Part shown: one piece after another, positions 9,217 to 15,664 of the stretch
Numbering within the stretch: the stretch's first letter is position 1
Layout of the letters: each line of letters opens with the position of its first letter
NCBI GenBank assembly: GCA_019113455.1
Contig: DXHG01000066.1
Span: 1 to 28,619 of the forward strand
DNA length: 28,619 bases
From: Candidatus Treponema faecavium
GTDB lineage: Bacteria; Spirochaetota; Spirochaetia; Treponematales; Treponemataceae
Reading direction: 5' to 3'
The notes under the pieces: model-generated
What the model saw: only the letters and a program-made list of their open reading frames with translations
Database searches by the model: none
Told to the model about the DNA's origin: nothing
Translations under genes and position numbers: made by a program

Positions 9217-10599
9217 ATGAAACAAAAAGTAACCAAAAGCGCGGCGGCGCACAGATTCTTTCTGTTTTATGCGGCGTGTGTGTGCGCATTTGCCGCGGGC
9301 GTTATTCCTGCGCGCGCGCTTGATTACACGGCGGTTACCGATGCCTTGGGCTCGCTGTTTGGCAGCGCCGCCGACGCAAACGAAGGTTTAACCACGTTTC
9401 GCTCTCTCAATATCCCTTCCGGCGGAAAAGCAGAAGCGCTCGGCACCGCGTTTACCGGACTTGCCGATGACGTCGGCTTTTTTGACTATAATCCTGCGGC
9501 AAGCTGTCTGCTTGTACAAACGCAGGCGGCGGTCATGCACAATGCCTGGATTGCTGATTCCGCGCTTGAGACGTGTGCGGGAACAATCAGGTTCAATAAT
9601 TTAGGCTTAGGTGCCGCCGTAAAATGCTTTTACGTACCGTTTACCCAGTACAATCTTTTTGGAGACCGCATATCGGGAGGCTACTACAGCGAAACGACTG
9701 CGATACTGAATGTCTCATACAACTTCTTTTCAGGCTACTATTTCAAAGGACTCGCCGTCGGCGCCAATATAAAAGCGTCGTACCGCAGCGTGCCTGACTT
9801 TGCGGACAGCAAAACGAATGAACTGCTGCAAGGCTCAGGGCTCGGCCAGTCGGCATTTGCCGTCATGGCAGACGTCGGCATTATGCTGAGGTTTAACGCG
9901 GCAAAACGGTTCGCAAGCAGGGAGCCTAATCTGAAAATCGGCATCGCCGTAACAAACCTTGGCGCGGCAGTTACCGGATTCGGCACGGCAGGCGGCGCGC
10001 ATATTGACGACCCGCTGCCGACACGCATCGCGTTCGGCATCTCATACCGGCCGATACGTCCGCTTACTCTCACTGCCGAATTCAGACAGCCAATTAATCT
10101 GCAAAACATCCTGCTCTCACAGCTGTGTTCCGGCGGTATTGGCGTGCAGCTGCAGGTCGTGAGCTTTTTTTCCGTACAGGCAGGATTCCTTATACAGGGC
10201 TATAATCCGCGCGTCAGCCTTGGCAGTATGCTGAGTTTTAAGTCGATAGATGTGCAGATCAACTACACGCTTGACCTTACCTCATCGCTCAACCCGCTTA
10301 ACCGCATCAGCCTGTCAGCCCAGCTCAAGCTGGGAGACCGCGGACGCGCAGAACAGCAGCGCGAAACAGACAGGCTGTACGCGCAGGCGCTCAAGTTGTA
10401 TGCAGAAGGGAATCTTGAGATGGCGCGCTCTACGCTGTATGCGCTGCTTGTGCGGGATCCCTCATTTGATCCGGCACAGCGTATTATTGACGAAATAGAG
10501 GCGGCGCTCGAGATGCAGCGCATGATTATCGATTTTCAGATGCTTGACACACTGCCTGAGCAGCAGGCTGAACAGCCGCCGCTGCCATCTTCGCAGTAG
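9217..10599 (+). CDS. UPF0164/PorV-like outer-membrane beta-barrel protein
   Basis: 460 residues. The signal peptide is clear: a basic N-region, then hydrophobic AACVCAFAAGVIPARA, with cleavage near ALDY. The body has the PorV/UPF0164 pattern, with early FRSLNIPSGGKAEALGTAF and GFFDYNPAA, followed by alternating amphipathic strands typical of a 14-stranded FadL-like barrel (e.g. LKIGIAVTNLG, LTLTAEFRQPI, DVQINYTLDL). A C-terminal helical tail (about 370-445, LYAEGNLEMARSTLYALLVRDP) looks like a TPR hairpin facing the periplasm, which is unusual for a simple barrel and echoes the TPR-like neighbour transcribed in the opposite direction. Treponemes have several such paralogues, proposed to move hydrophobic solutes across the outer membrane; the substrate is unknown. 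No Shine-Dalgarno precedes the ATG, consistent with a leaderless message. Confidence 0.85.
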   Translation: MKQKVTKSAAAHRFFLFYAACVCAFAAGVIPARALDYTAVTDALGSLFGSAADANEGLTTFRSLNIPSGGKAEALGTAFTGLADDVGFFDYNPAASCLLVQTQAAVMHNAWIADSALETCAGTIRFNNLGLGAAVKCFYVPFTQYNLFGDRISGGYYSETTAILNVSYNFFSGYYFKGLAVGANIKASYRSVPDFADSKTNELLQGSGLGQSAFAVMADVGIMLRFNAAKRFASREPNLKIGIAVTNLGAAVTGFGTAGGAHIDDPLPTRIAFGISYRPIRPLTLTAEFRQPINLQNILLSQLCSGGIGVQLQVVSFFSVQAGFLIQGYNPRVSLGSMLSFKSIDVQINYTLDLTSSLNPLNRISLSAQLKLGDRGRAEQQRETDRLYAQALKLYAEGNLEMARSTLYALLVRDPSFDPAQRIIDEIEAALEMQRMIIDFQMLDTLPEQQAEQPPLPSSQ

Positions 10600-10600
10600 C

Positions 10601-12181
10601 TCAGCGTTTTCTGCTGAATACACGGTAGTTTATCCAGGGAAAGATAGCATTCTGTTTTTCACAGCGAATCAGCCATTCCGTGCTGATAGAGTTTGCGCCA
10701 AGAGAATCATAAATAGTCGTAAACGAATTCAGCAGTTCCTTTGTGTGCCGCGCCGCTGTTTCCTGGCAGTCCTGGTCATACAGCATCTGCTGCCAGGTGC
10801 TCGATTGTGCAAGCAGTACTTCTTTTGCGGCAAGATTAAGAATACGGGCTTTAAGGCCGGAAGAATCGGAAAAGCGGCCAGCCAGATCTATCATGCGCTC
10901 GCTTGCCTTGCGCACATAGCGCACAATCCAGCTGTTTGCAGCGTGAATGAGATTCTCTCCGTATCCCGTGTCAGGAGCCGCTGACATACAGGGACGCACC
11001 ATCTGTTCCGCAGGACTCTGCCGATATACCGCGGCGCATGTTGAACAGGACACGCCGTGTTCAGCAGCGCAGCGGTATACCTGTTCAAGCCACGCAACGC
11101 CCTCATACCAGCTGCCGCCAAGAAAATCAAGCCTGCACGTACATATAACGGAAAGCGGCTTATCAGGCTCGTATACCGCTGCCTGCGAAAGCTTGTCCGA
11201 CTGACGTCGGACAAAATCCTCTGCGTCAAGCTGTACCTGTGCTGCTGCTGCTGCTGCGTCATATACGGCTGTTCCGCTGTCTTTCTGCGCATTGTATGAA
11301 AAACCGGATGCAACGCGCATCCCGCCTGCAGGAATGAAGCCCGCAAGGTTTTCCGTCTGCTCATGAAAAGACACGTCTTTTGATTCCGCACGATACGTAC
11401 CGGCGGCGTGATACGCGGTCTTTGCCGTCAGCACTGACGGTGTGGTGCGGTCGCCTGCAAAAAAGGTAAACGCGTTGGCGCACTGCACCGGATAGAATAT
11501 CCCCGCCTTTGGCAGCGGTTCCCCGCACAGCAGCCCCTGCGCATCAAGCACGCTGTATTTAAGGCCGAACGATTTTAAGTTCTTTTCAAGCCCTTCCGCG
11601 TATCCCATCTGCGGAAGCCAGAACCCAGATGGAACCGAACCAAAATAGTGCCGGTGAGAAATCATGCCCACTTCTATCTGCGCATTGACTGCTTCCGTCA
11701 AATCAACATATTGCGGCAAAAACACCGGCGTAGCGGTCGTGCCCAAAAGCTCTATATGCCCCGCGTCTGAAAGGCGCTTGAATTCCTGGAGTATATGCCG
11801 GTTAAGCGTGTGTGCAAAAAAATCCCTGATATAGCGCAGCCGCTCCAGATACATCTGCGCAAGCTGCATAAGTTCTCCCGTGCGGCGCTCGGTTTCGGAC
11901 TCTCCGAGCAGCACCAGCTTGTCAAGATACTGCAGATAGCCGTCGCACACGCCGCTGTCCTCAAGCAGCGCGCACAGCGACGGCGAAAGCACGAGCGAAA
12001 ACGCAAACGGCACGCCGTCGTGTTCAAGACGGCGGCAGGTATCGAGCAGCGGCAGATAAGTGCGCGTAAGCAGTTCGTACAGCCGCTCATACAGCACGCG
12101 GCTGCCCTCGCATACGGATTCCTGCTGCGGCATAAACTCCTGATGTCCAACAAGCATCAGCACGATTGATTTATCAGGCAC
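10601..12181 (-). CDS. GH57-like protein (DUF1957 type), catalytic residues apparently lost
   Basis: 526 residues, cytoplasmic, with the fold signature of family 57 glycoside hydrolases/branching enzymes: an N-terminal beta strand with His13 (LMLVGHQEF), the GFWLPQMGY motif at 187-194, TCRLDFLGGSWYEG near 348-361, and a C-terminal helical domain with KEVLLAQSSTWQQML as in DUF1957. Active members carry Glu in the WLPE motif as nucleophile and Asp in the DxELFGHWW motif as acid/base. Here position 191 is Gln (codon CAG, read directly), and the second motif aligns Arg350 with the Asp; the H and first W of GHWW are also changed. A carbohydrate-binding or regulatory pseudoenzyme is inferred. The start is GTG at 12181 with GAGGTGA upstream, 11 nt after the DUF4912 gene, so the two form an operon. 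A (TGC)6 tract at 11240-11257 encodes an alanine run. It converges on the PorV-like gene with a 1-nt gap. Confidence 0.85.
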   Translation of the reverse strand: MPDKSIVLMLVGHQEFMPQQESVCEGSRVLYERLYELLTRTYLPLLDTCRRLEHDGVPFAFSLVLSPSLCALLEDSGVCDGYLQYLDKLVLLGESETERRTGELMQLAQMYLERLRYIRDFFAHTLNRHILQEFKRLSDAGHIELLGTTATPVFLPQYVDLTEAVNAQIEVGMISHRHYFGSVPSGFWLPQMGYAEGLEKNLKSFGLKYSVLDAQGLLCGEPLPKAGIFYPVQCANAFTFFAGDRTTPSVLTAKTAYHAAGTYRAESKDVSFHEQTENLAGFIPAGGMRVASGFSYNAQKDSGTAVYDAAAAAAQVQLDAEDFVRRQSDKLSQAAVYEPDKPLSVICTCRLDFLGGSWYEGVAWLEQVYRCAAEHGVSCSTCAAVYRQSPAEQMVRPCMSAAPDTGYGENLIHAANSWIVRYVRKASERMIDLAGRFSDSSGLKARILNLAAKEVLLAQSSTWQQMLYDQDCQETAARHTKELLNSFTTIYDSLGANSISTEWLIRCEKQNAIFPWINYRVFSRKR

Positions 12182-12192
12182 TGCTCATCACC

Positions 12193-12873
12193 TCAAGAAA
12201 AAGATTGTCTGTACATTTCATACTGCTGTGTCAGTATGTCCGGCAGACCGGAAAGTTCAAGTATCGGAGAAACGCTGCGTATGCGGGCAGCGGAATCAAT
12301 ATCAGGCAGCACCGCGGGCATCACGACACGGCGGGATACTGCAAGCGTGCTGCACAGCTGTATATTTTCTGCAGGACAGACAACCAAATCGAAACGCAGC
12401 ACCTTGAGCCCGGGCTTTATAAAAATATGCTGATCGCGATCAGTATCCGATACGGGAATATCGAACGTTTCCTGCGGAACGGCGCTTTCTTCATTTATAA
12501 AGCGCATTACCCGTATGCAGAAATTGCCCGAAGCAGCCGCAGCGCGCACGGTCTTCATATCAGCTTCGCGCACATCCCAAAACACATAGACCCACACGGG
12601 ATTGCGGACAATGACTGATATCTGCGTTTCATTATAAGAAAACGGAAGCTCATGCGGTTCTTCTGCAGGCGCGTCAGACAGCTGCATATCAGTTTCTGAT
12701 TCGGCACGCGCGGCCTCTGCCTCTTCAAGCAGCTCTCCAATAATAAAGCGCCTGTTCAGATCTTTTGGTATGTCAATACCATATCGATCTGCCAAATCAA
12801 AAAGTTCCGCCGATGTTAAAGATTCCAGATATGGACGAGAAAGAGACTGTATATCCATAGCTTGAGGTATCAT
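12193..12873 (-). CDS. DUF4912 domain protein
   Basis: 226 residues, soluble. The N-terminal 45 residues (LTSAELFDLADRYGIDIP) look like a SAP/LEM/Rho-N-type helical domain, followed by an acidic linker (about 50-75) and the DUF4912 beta-rich domain (about 76-190) with the hallmark VIVRNPVWVYVFWDV, where the aromatic residues resemble a carbohydrate-binding surface. DUF4912 genes commonly neighbour GH57-family genes in other bacteria, as here, so a role in binding or organising a glucan or cell-envelope glycan is plausible but unproven. The ATG at 12873 lacks a clear Shine-Dalgarno; Met6 (12858) is an alternative start. The stop TGA lies within the ribosome site of the GH57-like gene, suggesting coupled translation. 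Confidence 0.8.
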   Translation of the reverse strand: MIPQAMDIQSLSRPYLESLTSAELFDLADRYGIDIPKDLNRRFIIGELLEEAEAARAESETDMQLSDAPAEEPHELPFSYNETQISVIVRNPVWVYVFWDVREADMKTVRAAAASGNFCIRVMRFINEESAVPQETFDIPVSDTDRDQHIFIKPGLKVLRFDLVVCPAENIQLCSTLAVSRRVVMPAVLPDIDSAARIRSVSPILELSGLPDILTQQYEMYRQSFS

Positions 12874-13007
12874 CTAAAAAAACGGTATTTTAGTCAAGTA
12901 CGCAAATTTTTGCTGTAAAAGCAGCAGGTTCAGGGCAAGCGATTTCAGCGGCAGGCCTGATCCGTTTGCAGGAGCTGCGCTATGGATTTTTCACTTAATT
13001 ATCTGTA

Positions 13008-13703
13008 CTAAGTAACGAAATCAGAAAACAGCGCCTGTATCGCCTGCGTCATATGCGCGGGATACGGAATACTGAACGTGCGGGATTTTCCTTTAATAGG
13101 CACGGTAAGCGACACGGCGGCGAGCTGCAGGCGCTGTATGCCGAACTGCTTTTTCAGTATGCGGTTGCGGGCAAAATTGCCGTATTTGTCATCAGCGGCG
13201 ATGGGATAGCCGGCGTGCGCGAGATGCCGCCGTATCTGGTGCATACGTCCGGTCTGCAATGTCAGCGCAAGCAGGCACGCCGTGCACACTTCATCGTCCA
13301 GCACGGCATGTGCGCGCCGCGTTACGCTGAACTGTGTGCGCGCCTCCTGTGCCCTGCCTCGGTTATAGAGCGTTTCCGTCAGTATACCGCGGTCTTGCAC
13401 CGGTTCTCCGCCGACGGTAAGCGCGGCATACTGCTTTACCGCAGCGTCAGATGCAATCACTGTACTCCAGCGCGCGGCGGCCTGCGGCGATTTTGCCGCA
13501 ACGAGCAGTCCGTCTGTGTCGCGGTCAAGCCGGTGCACCGGATATACCTTATAACCCAGCTGCCGCTCAAGCAGCATATCAAGCGGATGCGCGATACGCG
13601 CCCCGCCCTGCACGGCAATTCCTGCGCGTTTATGGACAATGAGTATTTCGGTATCTTCGTACACAATCGGAATTTTCTGCATGTGCAAAAAACTATCAGG
13701 CAC
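13008..13703 (-). CDS. RluA-family RNA pseudouridine synthase
   Basis: 231 residues, a compact RluA-type enzyme without an S4 domain. It converts uridine to pseudouridine in rRNA or tRNA. The catalytic motif is VHRLDRDTDGLLV with Asp60 as nucleophile; also present are IVHKRAGIAV near the N-terminus and the C-terminal RMHQIRRHLAHAGYPIAADDKYG motif that holds the target base. The exact target cannot be told from sequence. Start: GTG at 13703 sits directly against AAGGGGA, a spacing that is too short; the TTG at 13688 or ATG at 13682 may be used instead. It is divergent from the transglutaminase-like gene. The 134 bp downstream (12874-13007) shows no gene and no convincing terminator. Confidence 0.9.
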   Translation of the reverse strand: MPDSFLHMQKIPIVYEDTEILIVHKRAGIAVQGGARIAHPLDMLLERQLGYKVYPVHRLDRDTDGLLVAAKSPQAAARWSTVIASDAAVKQYAALTVGGEPVQDRGILTETLYNRGRAQEARTQFSVTRRAHAVLDDEVCTACLLALTLQTGRMHQIRRHLAHAGYPIAADDKYGNFARNRILKKQFGIQRLQLAAVSLTVPIKGKSRTFSIPYPAHMTQAIQALFSDFVT

Positions 13704-13772
13704 TCCCCTTAAATGTCAAGGCGTAAAGTAAAGACCGGTGCCTTGCCGATACTCAAATTAAGGAGGCGGCAG

Positions 13773-14957
13773 GTGCGCGGTATTTTTTTTCGTATAGTAT
13801 TTGCAGTATGGTTGTTTAGTACGGCGCACGGTCTGTCTGCCGAAGTCATTGCTTCCAGTCAGTATCAGTTTGCCATAGATCTTCCGGAGGGTTTTGTGCT
13901 TTCAGACACTGACGGGATGGGCACCGCGTACGAGTTTACCCATTTGGTGCTGCCGGTGCAGACGGTGCTGCGCCTGTACGAAAACACGCGCTATACGTCA
14001 GCACAGTCGGCGCTTACCGACGCGGTGTATAAATTGTCAGGAAGAGCGGAAGTTACGTCGTTCGCATGGCGCGGAAGCCAGGCCGCAATCACGCAGTTTA
14101 TTATAGAGCCGTTTCCTTCCCGGCGCGAGTACGGCTGGGCAATCGCGGTTCCGATTCCCGCGGCAAACAGCATCCTAGTAGCGCTTGCCTACACGCCGGA
14201 AGAAGCAAGCGGTACATTTGACACGATACTGCTTTCTATTCTTGATTCTGTGTATACCGACCGCGGCAGTTATTTTACCGCAGGACCGGTTACAGCGTTT
14301 GCGTATCCTCCCGCAGGCGAGCAGCAGATAGAACTTGCCGTTAACGGCATGAATGTCCCGACACGGATTGACAGCGGCGATGCCGAGGCAAATCAGTTTG
14401 TCATTGACCGCGAGTTTTCTATTCTTAAACTGTTTTTTACGACAGAAGCGCTCCAGCCATTCCTTGAAGACGCCTACGCGCGCTATTACCGCCTGATTTT
14501 CAGGGACGGATACGGCAGAATCAAGCAGGCGGCGTTTGACATTTCCGTCGCGTTTGAGGCGCAGCTTGCGGCAGACGGTGCTGCGGACGAAACGGACAGG
14601 GAACGCGCAATACTGACTGCGCTGCTTTCGTGGGTGCAGCACATGGAGTATGGAAGAGATTTGAGCGCAAGCGACTTTACGCCGCTGCCGCTTACGCTGC
14701 AGGGCGCCGCTTCCGACTGCGACGGGCGGGTGCTCCTGCTTGCGGCGCTGCTCACGCAGATGAACTTTAAGACGGCGCTCTTTGTTTCCCCGGAAAAGGG
14801 GCACGCGCTTTTGGGCGTGCAGTCGGATCTGCCCGGCTTCAGGTTTGAAGTGGACGGCGCTGAGTATCTCATGTGCGAAACGATTGAGAACGTAACGCCC
14901 GGGCTTATCCCGCAGAATATGAGCGACCCAAACATGTGGATTGTGGTTCCGTTTTAA
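13773..14957 (+). CDS. Exported transglutaminase-like protein
   Basis: 394 residues when started at the GTG at 13773. That start is chosen because AAGGAGG lies six bases upstream and because it leaves a clean signal peptide (RIVFAVWLFSTAHGLSA, cleavage before EVIAS); the longer frame from the ATG at 13713 has no ribosome site. The C-terminal 130 residues have the transglutaminase-like papain-fold arrangement: Cys316 in SDCDGRVLLLAALL, His344 in EKGHALLGV and an acidic residue Glu369 in YLMCETIENV, a plausible Cys-His-Glu triad. The N-terminal half is beta-rich with no recognised domain. It probably acts in the periplasm as a protease, crosslinker or hydrolase; the substrate is unknown. Its end is 11 bp from the converging mtnN locus. 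Confidence 0.72.
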   Translation: MRGIFFRIVFAVWLFSTAHGLSAEVIASSQYQFAIDLPEGFVLSDTDGMGTAYEFTHLVLPVQTVLRLYENTRYTSAQSALTDAVYKLSGRAEVTSFAWRGSQAAITQFIIEPFPSRREYGWAIAVPIPAANSILVALAYTPEEASGTFDTILLSILDSVYTDRGSYFTAGPVTAFAYPPAGEQQIELAVNGMNVPTRIDSGDAEANQFVIDREFSILKLFFTTEALQPFLEDAYARYYRLIFRDGYGRIKQAAFDISVAFEAQLAADGAADETDRERAILTALLSWVQHMEYGRDLSASDFTPLPLTLQGAASDCDGRVLLLAALLTQMNFKTALFVSPEKGHALLGVQSDLPGFRFEVDGAEYLMCETIENVTPGLIPQNMSDPNMWIVVPF

Positions 14958-14968
14958 CGCGCTGCCGC

Positions 14969-15664
14969 TTACAAAAGCGCAAGAATTTCTGCTGCCGTCT
15001 TTGCCGCAATGCGCGACGCCTTTTCGCAGTTCTGTTCAAACACTTCGATACCCTGCTCTTCCTGCGTGTCAGTAACCGTGCGCACGCTTAAAAACGGAAT
15101 GGCGTTTACATAACAGACGTGGGCGCACGCGGCCGTTTCCATATCAGCGGCAAGCGGCGCAAAACGGCGGCGGATATCTTCTCTGGCGCTGTTTTCTATA
15201 AACTGTTCGCCTGACACAATTGTGCCGAAGCGCAGCGGATGCGGGGAATGAGCCGCGTACTGCCTTGCCGCCGTCACAAGCCCCGCGTCAGACGGGAAAA
15301 ACATATCCTGCATCCACGGATGAAAATCAGTGAGAATATCCGGCGCGACGTCGTGATAGGCGGCGCGTTCGGCAATGATGGTGTCAAACAGGCGCACATC
15401 AGCGGCAATGCCGCCTGCCGTTCCTGCGTTTATAATGCGCCTGACCTTAAAACGCTCGATGAGAAGCTCGCAGGCTATGGCGGCGTTTACCTTGCACACG
15501 CCGCTGAACAGCGCAGCGACGGGATGCGCGCCAATGTTTCCTTCATAAACGGTCAGCATCTAAACGGTCAGCATCGCCGCTTTGCTGGTGCGGTAAACAT
15601 GCAGATACGGAAAAAACGCTTCAAGCTCTGTATCGCCTGCGCAGATGATGCCGGTCAGCTTCAT
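14969..15664 (-). pseudogene. mtnN: MTA/SAH nucleosidase (mtnN/pfs) interrupted by in-frame TAG
   Basis: Read from the ATG at 15664, the frame gives MKLTGIICAGDTELEAFFP, 34 residues in all, then TAG, then reopens in the same frame to 14969. Removing one copy of the tandem 15-mer restores a full-length nucleosidase of about 225 residues, the family's usual length. The 15664 start is supported by GGGAGGTG upstream and an ATGA overlap with the uvrA-like stop. Family residues are visible on both sides: Glu13 matches catalytic Glu12 of the E. coli enzyme, while AADMETAACAHVC and VRTVTDTQ hold the other active-site Glu and Asp. The enzyme hydrolyses methylthioadenosine and S-adenosylhomocysteine. 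A product restarted at the ATG at 15559 (196 residues) would lack the first beta strand and catalytic Glu, so it is probably inactive unless TAG is read through or the duplication is reversible. Confidence 0.85.
15546..15575 (-). repeat. 15-bp tandem duplication that creates a stop codon in mtnN
   Basis: Two perfect adjacent copies of TAAACGGTCAGCATC on the + strand (15546-15560 and 15561-15575). On the coding strand each copy holds ATG CTG ACC GTT; the junction of the two makes TAG in frame, whereas the downstream copy runs on into TAT GAA. Confidence 0.95.

Noticed and set aside
11240..11257. (TGC)6 trinucleotide tract as a phase-variation switch
   Set aside because: Changes in repeat number would keep the frame and only alter an alanine run.
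12898..12935. Terminator near the end of the pseudouridine synthase gene
   Set aside because: Only a 4-bp stem with no T-tract in either direction.
12982..13011. Nine-codon open frame with a GGAG upstream in the 12874-13007 gap
   Set aside because: Too short and without any supporting context; likely chance.
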